Source of the DNA: Neospora caninum Liverpool | Taxonomy: Eukaryota > Apicomplexa > Conoidasida > Eucoccidiorida > Sarcocystidae | Direction: 5' to 3' | DNA length: 64,000 nucleotides | Assembly: GCF_000208865.1 (NCBI RefSeq) | Contig: NC_018389.1 | Location: 1,240,001-1,304,000, forward strand | Shown here: piece by piece, positions 45,046 to 60,693 of the stretch | How the letters are laid out: each line of letters starts with the position of its first letter | How positions within the stretch are numbered: position 1 is the first letter of the stretch | Position numbers and translations under genes: made by a program | The notes under the pieces: model-generated | The model's input: the letters and a program-made list of their open reading frames with translations, nothing else | The model's database searches: none | What the model was told of the DNA's origin: nothing

Positions 45046-45618
45046 CTATGAAGAGCCCTTATCTCTTGATCCCGGCTTAGCCCTCAACCGTCGGTCGCTC
45101 TCGCGGAGGCGGGTTTCTTCTGATTCTTTATCATTTCCTTGTCTTTGACCCCTGTCTTCCCTCCACAACGCTGTCTTGGGTGGCTGCGTTCGATTCCATG
45201 AGGCTTCTTCCCAGTCGCCGCGGCGCTCTGTCTCCCGTTTCGCGTGTGCGATTTCGCTCTCTCTCGGTTCAGCAGAGACAGCTGTTACCAGGAATCCTTC
45301 ATCTGGGTTCCCCTCTGAGGCCTCCACGAAATTTCTCCCACAGAAAGTCGTGAGTTGCCTCGGACAGTCCTGAACCCCCCTTGTCCACCCGTACTGTGCG
45401 AAGAAAGTGGGGAAGCCCTGAGTGGGCTGGGTGAGGTTGAGTTTCGGTGAGATATCCGATTCTTTGTGCATCTTCTTTGCGTAGGGAAGTCCCATTATCC
45501 AACGTCGAACTTGTTCAGAAATCTGTGCAAGGCTACCACTATCGTCCACGCGGACGGGCGCAAAGCAATTCGGCTTCGAGATGTGTTGTGCAGCCAGGCG
45601 CACGTTCTTCGTTACCAT
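45046..45618 (-). CDS. Hypothetical 190-aa ORF
   Basis: A single minus-strand frame starts at an ATG in excellent context (aacaATGg): MVTKNVRLAAQHISKPNCFA, with WIMGLPYAKKM and GFPTFFAQYGWTRG in the first half. The second half is charged and repetitive (Arg/Glu). I recognise no domain, signal peptide or membrane helix. Frames of this size also arise by chance in this GC-balanced genome, and the 3' half resembles the antisense of Ser/Arg-rich sequence. Part of the first half could be an exon of a spliced gene. Confidence 0.27.
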   Translation of the reverse strand: MVTKNVRLAAQHISKPNCFAPVRVDDSGSLAQISEQVRRWIMGLPYAKKMHKESDISPKLNLTQPTQGFPTFFAQYGWTRGVQDCPRQLTTFCGRNFVEASEGNPDEGFLVTAVSAEPRESEIAHAKRETERRGDWEEASWNRTQPPKTALWREDRGQRQGNDKESEETRLRESDRRLRAKPGSRDKGSS

Positions 45619-47176
45619 TGTTTTATCCGAGCTCCGACTCTGCTTCTCGATTTCTTCTCCTTCGCATGCCCCCTCAGCGCAAAGCTCATCTCGGCGTTTT
45701 TAGGTACGGGGCACTTTTCCTGTTTTCTTCGCTTTTTTAGAATGCGGGCGTTCGCGCAAAGGGAGACGCGACACACGCAGTCTGCTTCATTCTGCTCGTT
45801 GTGAGTGCATCTGTTTCCGGTGGATCGACAAGAAATTCGGTCTTTCTGGAAGTGCCCTGGCCGTCACGGACCCTCGATGGCCTTCCCTTCGATTCTCCAC
45901 AAGCCGCGGTGTGTCGGGACTCTACGAGGCGCTCGCCACATTTCTCCACTTTCCTATCCTTCGGTTCTTCCACAGTTGGAAGCTGGACAAAAACGTCTAT
46001 TTATCTGCCGATCAATCTATCTCTAGAGAAATACATATCGGCACATACACAGACATCTTTGCGAAAGAATAAAGCGCAAATACTAGCGTCTGCGTGGCGG
46101 TGAGACGCGTTTCGACCGTGTGTCAGAGCGCTGCCTTCCCCGGGTTGGCCGTTCACGCGAAGAGGCGACGCCAGAGTGGCGGAAGAGCGCAATCCGGAAA
46201 GACAGAGAGGAGGGTGGAGAGGAGAAAAGAAAAGAGAGAGCGGTGGGTCGGCAAAGGAAGAAACAGGTGAAGACGTGAAAGAAGCGAAGGAGCCGCGTGC
46301 GACGCCCGAGAACGGAGGCAAGCGGGAAGGTAAACAGAGTGTCCCTTTTCAAAACATCTGCCAGTGAGTGTTGGGCACCACGCACGGAGAACAGCGACGA
46401 GATTTACCTTCGATGGCTCTTCTCGTGACAAATCGACGGGACAGGCATCCAAAACTCGGTTCTGCAGCGCCCCCCCCCCGTGCTTCCCCCCGGCCGGGCG
46501 ACCGTAGAACCGAGAAGCAGAGAAGAGCAACACAGCGTCCATACGTTCACACACACATACATACACAACTCTCGGATTCATTTCCATCACAAAGCTGACA
46601 GCACGCGGCACTCTTATGGAGGCGCGCGGCTTCGGAGGAGACGGTTTTCTTGCAAGGGAACTGTCCCCACAAGAGACAGACGGGACACGTTGGCACCTCC
46701 GCGTATCCTTCGACCTCTCCCCACAAGTGGCGTTCAAAGTCTAGCCCTGAAAAAAACATCAGAACGTGGACCTTGCGCTCGCAACGTTCAGAAATCCCGG
46801 AACCTCCGCAGAGACAACAGAAATCCTAGACAGCCTCAGATCCGCAAACTGCCGTCGAAAACAAAGCGGGGAACCGAAATGGCAAACGCATATATCTAAC
46901 TCCACACACACAGTGGCACAACCTGCGAAATTCGTCCAAATGCATAGACATTTTAACAAAAATGTGTACATACATACACAGCTGGGCGTATGCTTCGAGA
47001 TGTGTGTGGGATGACACGACGCTTCGTAGAATATGTCCCCGGTTGTTGGAACCGCAGCTGCAGCTTGTCCGTGGAAACAACAGCCATGGTTCTAGCTGAA
47101 AGGTCAAACATAGCTCTATCCAAGTGACGGTGCGGAGCCACAAACTCGTGTCGGCACGCGCGGTCGTACTCGTAGC

Positions 47177-50347
<3,171 letters not shown>

Positions 50348-53300
50348 TTTGAAGCACCGAGCAGGGGTCCGACGTGGAACTTTATCGTTCTTTTGGGTGG
50401 CAACACAGGGAAACCTCTCACTTTCTCGTGGAAAGCACCCGGCTGCGGATGCGGAGCAGATTGAACGGTGAAAAACAGGCAGGAAGCCTTGCCGACCACT
50501 GGGGGACAGGCGAACTGAGTTTCGGCCACCCCTTACACGAAAGACGGCCCCCGCGTCACTGGCACCAAAGGACTCTATGGAACCGTTTAGAACGGAGTGC
50601 CTCAAGCAAATCGACGGCAGGGAAGTACACGTTTCCGTTGAGCTGAGTGCTTGAAGGAAGCAGGACGCGCGCTGCAGTGCGTCTTGCTTCGTCTTGGGAG
50701 CTTCAGAAAATGCGAGCAAGGGAGAGCTGAAACACGAAACAGGAACGTGTCTCGCGCACCGCCTCGTTGACTTGGATAATTCAGCGCCTTGCTGACGGCA
50801 GTTCCGTACATACAGCGTCCGAGAAACCGTGCAGACGCCTGAGAACACCAGGAAATTCAGCTTACCCCGTAAAACCACGATTTCTGTAGTTGCACCCACT
50901 CAGCTCCCCCTAGGGTTTAGTGTGCTGAAGGGACATTTTGTCTCGCGCAAATTGCACCGACGCCCGCACGCGCACGCATGCAACACCCCGAGATCCACGG
51001 CTACTCTCTGCCCCGAGACAGCAGCGCAGAGCAACGACGGTGCAGAACAGACACGTCACTCCTGTGGTTGGCACCCTCACGTGTTTTTTCTGCGTGCACT
51101 TTGCATGTGTTTTCGTTTACACGTTGTGAATGAGCAAGCGAGGTTCTGACGGAATGTCGGCAGGGCGCATAACCAGCGGATGCCGCAGCGCGTAACTGTC
51201 TACAGTGATGCACCTCGAGAGTTGACCCGTGGCGCACCTTGGCCGGAACACAGAAACGGTCTACCACCTCGAGATGAGAGTCCGGGCAGGCTACCGCCTC
51301 TAGGGGAGAAGTGGGCTGAGCGCGGAAGTGAATTCAAAAGAAAAACTTCTGGGGGGTTCCCAAGAATGAGAGACAAGAAGTTGCGTGTGGAGCCACCGAA
51401 AGACACGAGACACCACCAGACTTCTGACGTACCGAGAGCAGCCAAAGCAGCAAACCGAGGAGCGGGTTTTTTTCGGTTACTAGCATCACAGATCCTCCAC
51501 ATTGTTTCCTAGTATGGCCAGGGCTTTTGGAATTGTGCCCTCATCCAAGCGAAGAGAATGTGCGAAAAAGACAGTCAGACCAAAGTAGAAACGATGGCGT
51601 TGAGGTGGAGTACTGGCCCATGCAGCTTTCCGTTTCTCAACACAGAGACGCAGAATCACGCGATGCCACGTTCGTGGGAACAACAGACGGAGGAAAATGT
51701 GGGAGACCGAAATGGTGTCTGTCACCTTGGCAACAGGGAACGGACAGCCCGAGCCCGCACAGTTACCAGCTTCTCGAAAACGCTGGAAGCAGAACCTGAA
51801 GGGTGCGTGTTTCGCGTTTGTCAGGTGGCTGAGAGCCCCGCCCTCTGCAGATTCAGGCAGTTTTTCATTCGTGACACGCACACCAGTACGGGGGCGCAGT
51901 CTGGCTGCTTACACAACACCAGGGAGACCAGCGGGCAACGGGGGAACCTTGCTCATTGTCGACACCCGCAAAAAACAAATGCCTAGCCACGAGAATGTAA
52001 AACACCGTAGTGGCAGTGACGGTTTGTGAGGGCGGTTGTTTGTTTGAAGGGATGACACGACGTACATACGACGATTTGGTTCAGCGCTAATCCGCTGGCA
52101 AAAGTGTAGCAAAAGGGCGGCCTCCCGCCTGACAAGGGAAAGAAGACCTAAAGCGGGGGGACCAGCGAATGTTTGCCGAGCGGGACCCAAGAACTTACCC
52201 GCTTTTCGTCGACACGAGGGTGGATGTCAGGTCCCACGTTCGGAACCGGAGAAAGCTGTGTGGAGTCACCCTCACAGGTGAACGGTGGAAGCGCAGAGAA
52301 TGGCGTACGGTGACGACACATACAGGCAAAGAAATATTTTCTTCGGGCGAGAGAAAAGGTAACGCAGGGAGCCCAAGAACTTTCGCATCATGGGGCCTGG
52401 TCAGCTGGTGAAATGGTAGTGAGGACCATGGCGGCTGCGGCAGTGGGCACCCCTCAAGGATTCTGGCTCTTTGCTGCAAATTTTCGTGGTCTACGGAGAA
52501 CGACGAACGCTACGGCGCTAGAGCGTCTAAAATGATTTTGCTGTTCTTCTTTCGCCCGTACTCAGAAGATGATTACCTTTTTCACCAGTTCAATCGTTCT
52601 GGGAAACACTGTAGAAATGCAACGTGAAACGCATACATGCTCCCAGGGACGAAGCGACAATACACGGACAGGAAAAAGCCAAACTTTGATTCGAATGCAA
52701 CCTTTCACCTACACGTTAAAAGCCGGAGGCTCCCCGACGAGCGAACGAGAAAACAGGTACTGAAACGGTCGCAGAGCTGTACCGGGTTTGCTGAAAACTG
52801 CATCCAACTCACAGAAAAGCAAAGACACGCATGGGCTGTTTTTTTGGACGATCGGCAGCTTGTGCTGGCCCGTCAACAAGAATGTATGCGGAAAATCCTG
52901 TTCGTTCGTGAAAAGAGATGAATGGCAAGAGAAACATCTAGGATCCGTGGATGCCCACACCTTGCGGTTGCCGTTCTCTCCTGAGCAGCTGCATGGATAT
53001 GTGTATGGTATACAAACGAATTGATATGTGCGTGTACACTTTAACCTCCACGGAGAGTGCAGCGTCGTGCTCCACAAGCAACTTCCGGCCGTGAAATGTT
53101 ATTCGTGAAAAACCAGCAAGTTGAACGGCTCATTCTCAAAAGCACAGCACCCAGTTGATTTCCTGTCCTCGAGCCTCAAAAAGTGAATCTTGTAGCCAAG
53201 CACACATGTCGTGTAGGATGTTGGAGTCATCTAACGGCTGGGATCGCTTTTCAGCTATGTGTGTCAGAGAGGAATTTTCTTGTTTGCTTGTCCCTTGTTG

Positions 53301-54652
53301 AAGAGGTGTGCAGCGATAAGCGCACCGTCACTTTTCTGTCATTTCTCCTTCATCGAGGTGCAGTCGAGAGGCCAGTGCACTCAGCTCCGGGGAACCAGGA
53401 CTACCAGGAAGCTCTGTTTCCGGCTTCCGTCTGCATATCTCAAGTGCAGGAATTCCCAGTGTCTACTTCGCAGAACGCAGCAACTCAGTGGTTCATCTCT
53501 TTGTTTTCCTTCTTGGGGGTACACACTTGCAACAATGAAGAAGTCCCTGGTCGGGGGCACAAGCGGCGCGCGAGAGTCAAGCGCTGAAGCTTCTCGTTCT
53601 GCCCTCCGGCACCCCTGTGTCCTCCTGGCCTCTCTGCTGTGGTTCTAAAATCCTTTCTCGCAAGTGGCCAGGCAGACACAAAGGTGTTTCTTCCAAGCAG
53701 ACAAACGTCTGCTGCTCCGTGGTTCATCCAGAGGGCGACGAGTGTCCTGTCCTCCGCCTTCCCGTTCGCCGCTGATTTAGGCAAGTGGATCACCAAAAGG
53801 ACCCGCTGCAGCATCTCCACGCAACCTTTCGTTTCACTGAAACGTCTACGCGCTTGCGAGGTCTTGCGAAGACGACACACACTCGCAAGATACGAAGCGA
53901 GAGCCGTGCAGGCTTGTTTCACAGCTGTTCAGTCCTTCAACCCGCCTCTTCAGCTCGAGAGGTCCTCGGGACTTGTTCACCGTCCACGCAATGTTCTACG
54001 GCGGAGCAAGTTTGCTCTCTTACCGCGATTCCATCCGAGTGTCTCGTCTCCGGAAATCGGAGTTTTGTGTAGACAAAAAAGACGGCTCGTTTCCGTTGCG
54101 TTGCCTTGTGGACGCCTGTCGCTGCTCTAGCCTCAAAAAAGCCCAGCAGTGCGCATGCAGTCGATCTTTTTCCTCTCGAGCAGAATCGTTGCCGCAAAAA
54201 CGGCTCTCTATAGAAACTCCCTGCCAATCTCTCAGACGCTCCACCTTCTGTCCACTTTTCGCGTTTTCGTGTGTTCCGTCCAGCTCCTGCGGCGTTTCGG
54301 AGCTTTCAACTGCTGGCGGCTGTTCCGTCTCCCTCCGGCCGTAGCCGACCACCGCGCTCGTCATTTCTTGCGCTTGCAGTACTTGCTTTTCCACGTGTTG
54401 TGTCGGATAATCTTGTTTCTCGCTTTTCCCCTGTGCTTGTCGGTCGGCAACATCTCTCGATGTGTTCCATGCCTTTCTTGCCATCCACCTGGTGAGTCTG
54501 CTGAGGGTGTGTGTCTCCTCTCGTTCTCTCTGTCTTTTGCTCCGAGACCGTCTCGCTCTCTCTTGCTCTTTTTTCTGTTTCCTCTGCTTCCCAGTCTGCG
54601 TTCTCTTCTTCCGGGTTTTTGTCGACTCTCTTGGGTGCTTTTCTGTTGCAAG
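50348..54652. other. Divergent promoter region, MDH / bS16
   Basis: 4.3 kb between two divergent start codons, containing both promoters and leaders. The last 600 nt before the S16 start is strongly CT-rich. Open frames up to 145 codons (for example 53485-53922 on -) have no recognisable domain. Confidence 0.45.
54152..54159. promoter_or_regulatory. GCATGC element upstream of the bS16 gene
   Basis: CGCATGCA, about 495 nt upstream of the S16 ATG, fits the [T/C]GCATGC[G/A] element reported in T. gondii ribosomal-protein promoters. That element was described for cytosolic ribosomal proteins, so relevance here is uncertain. Confidence 0.25.
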
Positions 54653-55639
54653 ATGGTCAGGCACATGTTTCTTCCCTTCTACTCGAAGGAGCGCGGCCCC
54701 CCGCGCATTCGGATGCAAGTCATGGGCGTGAAAGGGAAACGGTTTTACAAGATCGTTGCAGCCAACCAGCGAGACCCTCGAGACGGGAAGCACATGGAGG
54801 TAATGCGTCTTCTCGCCTTCGCCGTTGCTATCCTTTTGATCTCTCTCCTCTCCATTTTGCCCCTCTCTCGTCACCGCATCTGTATCCCAGCCTTCTCCTG
54901 CGTTGCGTGCTCTCTTCTTCTCCCTCTATTCCTGTTTTCCCCTTTGCGCCACCCACTGGTGTGCGAGTTTCTGGCTGCCGTTCTTCTCGCGTTTCCCGTT
55001 CCTTGCCGGTCCATGCGACTCTCCAGACCGCTTTTTTTCTCGCTTTCTTACCGTTGTAGGTTCTTGGGAGCTACGTCCCCTGCACGCCTTCGGGTGTTGA
55101 AGAGCTCCGCCTGCGCTTCTCGAGAATCAAATTCTGGTTGGCGGCCGGCGCCGCCTTCAACCCCAAGATGGCGAACCTGCTGGGAAATGCGGGACTCGTA
55201 CCGGTGCCTCCGCCGATGTTTGGCTGGCGCGCAAAGGCCAGATACACGCTCCTCGAGAGCGTGATGCAAAAGCAAGAAAAACTGCGGGTAGGCAACGGAA
55301 CAGAAACGGCTTAGAGACCTTCACTCGCGCGGTGGGCTGCTTTCCGTTGCAGGCTTCCTGGCAAGGCTCACCAGAGTTCGTAAACGTGTCCCCTCTCCTT
55401 TTCTCGTGGACAGTGTCTCTGCTCCGTCTTGATTCGTGGGAAAAGCACATGGGATGCGGATTTTTGTCGATTTCCTCGTCGCGTTTGTTGTTCTTTTCTT
55501 TTCCCAGGAAAGGCAACTGCGCGAGTATTTCAAAACCGCGGAGCCCGTGGTGTACAGACCTGCTTCGGCTTCGGAGGACGAAGAAGCAGAGGGAGAAGGT
55601 GAACAAAAGGAAGAACGAGTCCGCCGGATTCTGCGGTAG
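54653..55639 (+). CDS. MRPS16: Ribosomal protein bS16, probably mitochondrial, 168 aa
   Basis: bS16 binds 16S-type rRNA early in small-subunit assembly of bacterial-type ribosomes, so here it belongs to an organellar ribosome. Three in-phase exons: 54653-54799, 55060-55287 and 55508-55639. The fold is recognisable: RIRMQVMGVKGKRFYKIVAA, then QRDPRDGKHMEVLGSYVP across the first junction, then LRLRFSRIKFWLAAGAAF, like the bS16 'RIRLARxGxKxxPFYxIVVAD...R-x-G-x-x-IExxGxYxP' core. An extended C-terminus ends in an acidic stretch (ASEDEEAEGEGEQKEE) and RVRRILR. No long bipartite leader is present, which argues against the apicoplast. The short basic N-terminus MVRHMFLPFYSKERG could serve mitochondrial import. 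The usual bacterial length is about 80-90 residues. Confidence 0.9.
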
Positions 55640-56088
55640 AGCGCTCGAATGCGGCTGTCGCTTTCCAAAGGTTTCCCTTCTTCTGGTCTATGTCTCTTTA
55701 TCTCTCGTCCTGTCAAGCTTTCTGTCAATTTTTCCCCATTTCTGGCAGGTTTTTTCTCGCCCTTTCTCCCTCACTGTCTCTCTGTCTTGCTCTTTCACGA
55801 AGTCGAGCACCCCTCGTGCGCTTCAACAGTTGGCGTTTTTTTTCTTTAGAGCCCGTTTTTCGTTTGCTGTTTTCCTGGGGCCTTTTTCGAGCGTCTCCTG
55901 CAAAAGACCGCGGGGCATTCCCCGGCAGGGACTGACAGAGGAAGCAGCGAGGCAAGAAAGCACTCCAGGCGCATTCCCCCCTTGGTTCCTCACCACGGAA
56001 AATCTCGAAAGTCGCACTGTTCAGAATATCAAAGCCATTCACCAGGAGATGTGTGTGCATCTCTTTAAATCTGCAACAGCAACGAGTC

Positions 56089-56091
<3 letters not shown>

Positions 56092-56119
<28 letters not shown>
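56092..56119. repeat. (TA)n microsatellite
   Basis: About thirteen TA units, intergenic. Confidence 0.85.
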
Positions 56120-56123
<4 letters not shown>

Positions 56124-56661
56124 TATATGTTCATGTGTATAGGGCGCCCATGGTCTACTGATAGAGGCATTTACACACATATTTATGAGATATGTCTCTA
56201 TATTCCTGAACTAGCGATGTGAATGTGCGCGCAAAAAAGTAAACATGCGTATGACTACGTCTTTGGACCTGGTCTTATTGATGGCGAGACCCATTTGCCA
56301 GAGGTCTCAGTTCCACCAAACGTCTCCGGTTTCGCGGCAGCTTATTGGGCCACGAACTGCGCACAGCACTCTCGCGTTGTCCAGAGATCCCGGCAGAAAA
56401 AACAGATTTTGGCGACGCCGCTGAACGGGGGGATGTGCATGGACTCACGCCCATATTTTACGTCGCACGTGCTACCGCTCTTTTCGGAAAATGGGGTCAC
56501 ACCTTTCGAAGGACCACACAACTGCGGAGGGAAGTGTAGACCCGTATATAAGCCGAAGCGCTCGGACGCCAAGAAGCTACAGGCGTTTTCGGACGTGAAC
56601 TCATTCTCGGCGAGTCCTGAGTGTGTGTGCGGTTTCCGTCGGCGTTTCGCCCGCAAGGATT

Positions 56662-56682
56662 GGGGGGGGGGGGGGGGGGGGG
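56662..56682. repeat. Poly-G run, 21 nt
   Basis: An uninterrupted G tract. Its exact length is uncertain because such runs are often mis-sequenced. Confidence 0.8.
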
Positions 56683-59000
56683 CGTTGATCTGAGACGATT
56701 CCCTCCGAAAATATCAGAACACAGGCTTTTGCTGCCTTAGCTCATTCAGTGTACGTCCTTGAGCTGCAGAGCGACGGAATAGGTAATGTCATTGGCGCGT
56801 GTTGTAACTCATGGCCACAGAGGAAGAGAAGGACACGAGTGATGTAGACGGGCGAATTCTGCGAACGCGGAGCAGCAAGGTGGACGGTGTGTTGAAGTTG
56901 ACCGAGTGCAGAGAAAGCGCACGGAGAAACTCGCACGGAAACGACGCAGGATGGCTCAGCTCGGGCGCTACAGTCGGGGTGTCGCTCAGCCCGGCCCCCT
57001 TTCCAAGAAAATCCATTGTCCTCAAAACCGCGTTCAATCCGCGCCTCGAGACGGAGAGGTACACCCACGTACAAATTAGCGCTGCAGAAACGTAGATATG
57101 ACTCCATATGCGCTTTTGTATGCATGCGGTAAAATCACTACGAGTGTTTTTATACAAGCACAGGCAAAGCGTGTATGCAAACGATAACGGGCGTCTGGAT
57201 ACATCGTCGGTTCACGGGAGCGAAGACAGCAAGCTGGCTTTTGTCTTCCCAGTCCTCTCTCGCTCCTCCCTTTTCCTGTCAAGCATTTGGGCACGGCAGA
57301 GAGTTTAAGGGCATTAATTTCCAGGAATCGCCTCTTCCTCTGGAGAGGAAAACGACGGAAGAACAGGGGAAGGTTATACGCCGACGCGAGGTGCCGGTAC
57401 ACTCCGCCGGTAGGGCATCCAGATCGTCGCATCTAGATACATGGGGTTCTAGAAATTCGAGGTGAAAGAAGTCTACCTTACCTCTTAGGGTTACTCTGTA
57501 CAAGCCTTATCGCTGTTTCACATGAAAGAGACGCTCCGCGAGACTCACAAGAAATTCGGTACTTCACACCCGGCATCAGCAATGTAGGACCTACGAAGAT
57601 AGCTACTCTTATTTATACATATCCATAAACATATCTATACACGTGCACCTTTATGGGCATATGCATGCTTACATTCTTTTATTCGCATAGTTGTATACAT
57701 ACACATGCAGATATCGATGTTACACCGGTATATATATGTGTAGCTGTAGTGCGCGGATCTGCGGGGGAGGAAGCGGGGTTCCGACACAAGAGCATAGGAG
57801 GTGTGGCGTGTGTGAGAGAAAGACACGCATACAGTGGCGAAAAAGAGCTCGTGGAAAACGAAATTCGTGTGCTGCCAGAGAGGAGGTGATGGTGAGAGTG
57901 GACGACCGGGAAAAGACTCAGGACTGAGAGGGGAAGGCCAAAGGGACGAGTTCGATGCCCCTGTGTCTTCTCTGCTAGATACGATTTTTCTCCATTCTGC
58001 ACACGTTCAAAGGAAGAACGAGAATTTAAAGCACCCATAGAAGGGACGCACGCGCAACAGAGAGGAGAGAACGCGGGCACGAGAGAGAGAGAAAGCGGAG
58101 AGACATGTTGAGGGCGCATGCAGTCGAGTGTGCTGTGAGCAAAAAGTCAAGGTGGGCGGGAGAGGCTTGATTTCTGGGGGATGCGTCTTGCGCAGCATGC
58201 CTGAGAGGTGCGTAAGAAAAGTCTCGTTTTTCCGTTTTTTCACTTTCTCCATTTTCCTGTAGCCTTCCCGCGCGTGTGTTTGGAAAGGCGTGTTACGAAC
58301 TGGCTCTCTGTCTTCCTCTCCAACCGGTTTTGTCGTGCTCTGCCCCTCCTGCCGTTACCACTCGAAACGCAAACGAGGTAAGAATTCCGCAGGTGTCGAT
58401 ACACCTGAGGACACACGCGCCGGCCTCTTCAGGCTCGAGATAAAAATCCCCCTCTCGCTGCCAGGAGGTCTCTGCGTGCCTGCAGAAATAGGGGCTTTCT
58501 GGGAAGCAGAGACCAGGCCGGCTGCCACACCCTCCACACCGGGAGGGCCGAACGCCGCTCAAGAGTACATCGAAAAAACAGCAGGGAGAAAACTGGGAAG
58601 TCCGTGTATACCTTGGAAACTGCATTTCGTTCTCTCTTCTGATTGACTGTCCGTGCAGGCCGCCTTCAGAGACACCGGACTCTCGCCTTTTTTTCGATCT
58701 CACCGTCTTTCCGTCCCTCTCTTTGGTCCCCCGCGTCGCTCCTCTCGTCCCCTCTCTTTTCAAGCGTTCTTTCCTTTTCTCCCAGTTGAGCCTCTGCGTC
58801 CTCGCCCAGTCTGCGTAGTTCCCGTCCTCTCGACTGCCAGACTCTGTCCCGTCTTCGTGTCTTCTTTCTCCCCTCGGTCTGTGCTTCGCTCTCCGTTCTT
58901 CGGGGGGTTTCCACCGGGGAGCTGCCTCGGGTTGCCTAGAGACAAAACGGTGTAGGCTGTCAACCTGCTCTCCACCTGTGTGCTCCGGTGTACGTACACC

Positions 59001-60660
59001 ATGGTGTCGATCGTCAACGCCAAGGCGGACGTCCTTCGTTCGGCGGCTGCTTTAGCAGCGAACTGCAACGCTGCGAAGGGTCTGCAGGAAGTCGTCAAAA
59101 CCAACTTCGGGCCTCATGGCACTCTCAAGATGCTCGTCGGCGGTGAGAAGTTGTTTCCCAGTTTCCATACGCACCTCATGCAGAAATAGGCGCGTGCGGA
59201 ATTCTCCACACGACCTCCAGGCCTGGATCTATCCCTGGAGAACCCAGACGCGCGTTTGTCATGTGGCTGTGTATATATCCGAGGAAGGCGATACAGAGAT
59301 GTGCCCCGATGTGGCCTGCATGCGTGCTGTCATCTTTCGAGCGCGTGTCAGCTTTTTTTGCTGAGATGTGCGCGTTCTTCCGGCGAGAAACAAGGCGCTC
59401 TCGGTTAGACCCGGTGGTGAATGGTCCCCTGCACACGTCATGCGGGCGATGGTGTGTGGCTCTTAAAGCCTCCCCATCTGTTTGAAACGCCTTTCCTGGA
59501 GGAACTGCGCGAGTCGCTGTCGATTTGTGGAAACAGTGGAACTGTGCGTTTTCTTTGCAGGCGCCGGACAGATCAAGATAACGAAGGACGGATGCGTGCT
59601 CCTGCACGAAATGCAGATCCAACACCCGACAGCGTCGATGATTGCGAGAGCTGCCACTGCCCAAGACGAAAGCACTGGAGATGGGACGACCAGCAGCGTC
59701 CTTCTCATTGGCGAAATCCTCAGACAATCCGAAAGGTAAAAGGTGTTTCCGCACAGAGATAGACGCAGAGAGCGCTGTGACCTTCACACACTCGCGTCGA
59801 GAACCACATCGCATCTGTAGAGATGCATGGCGGATGACATCGAGAGAACACGAGCAGTCGAAGCTCGGCTGTGCTCGTTCCTTACAGGCACGTAGTTTAC
59901 ACACGTATGTATATATGCGTATACATACAAACGTATATACACACTTCTGTGTGTAGATACTGCAGAAAGGGATGCCTTTTTTCACCCTTTTTGCATGGTG
60001 TCTTTGTTTCGACAACTGCTGCGTTCTCTCAAAAGTGCTGTTGAACCGTTTTCGAATTCCGGGTGTCTCCATTTCTCAGACTCGTCTTCGAAGGCGTGCA
60101 CCCGCGACTGCTCTGCAAGGGCTTCGACAAGGCGCGGTCCAAGTGTCTCGAAGTTCTCGACCAAGTAAGCCTCGGAGACTCGTCTGCATACCAGACGCGC
60201 AGCGGTGCGGCACTCTCGTTCTCGCTTGCACAAAGTGCAAATCGGGGTGTTTTTTTGACGTGCATGCGGGCTTGCAGCTGAAAGTTCCCGTCCCGTTCTC
60301 GCCGCTGCCCGACCGGGAACTCTTGCACAGCGTCGCGCGGACTTCTCTGCGAACGAAACTGACGGCTGGCTTGGCGGAAAAACTGACGCCTGACGTAGTG
60401 GACGCTGTTTGTCTCATCGCGAAGCCTGACGAGTCTCCCCTGGACCTATTCATGATCGAAATTCTCCACATGCGCCGCGGCCTCGCGAGCGAGACGAAAC
60501 TCATCAAGGTGAGAGACGCGCCGAGACTTCAAATCTCCAGATACCTCGCCTCCCGAGCACCAGAGATGCTTGGTGCAGTCTGTCTGGTGGTTTTCCGACT
60601 CTCTCCACGAGGCGAAAAATCGCCTAGGCACGTCGATAGTCTCGATAATGCATATATATG

Positions 60661-60693
<33 letters not shown>

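Larger units (their letters stand above)
40414..47176. other. Long intergenic region, helicase 5' side to MDH 3' side
   Basis: 6.8 kb with no recognisable conserved gene. The first 2-3 kb is probably the promoter and leader of the helicase, with CT/GA-rich tracts at about 42.6-43.1 kb. Long frames such as 42027-42896 (+) and 41735-42529 (-) are Arg/Cys/Ser-rich and lack motifs. Two weak minus-strand candidates are listed separately (43833-44592 and 45046-45618). The rest looks non-coding. Confidence 0.4.
55640..59000. other. Intergenic region between bS16 and CCT6
   Basis: A head-to-tail interval with the S16 3' UTR and the CCT6 promoter. It holds a TA tract, a 21-nt G run and a CT-rich leader just before the CCT6 ATG. 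A 156-codon frame (56223-56693 on +) runs into the G tract and looks accidental. Confidence 0.45.

Noticed and set aside
54653..55639. Apicoplast-targeted S16
   Set aside because: No signal peptide or transit peptide precedes the S16 core; the start is only about fifteen residues before the conserved region.
56223..56693. 156-codon frame on +
   Set aside because: It ends in a 21-nt G run, has no known motif, and lies between a TA repeat and a G tract.
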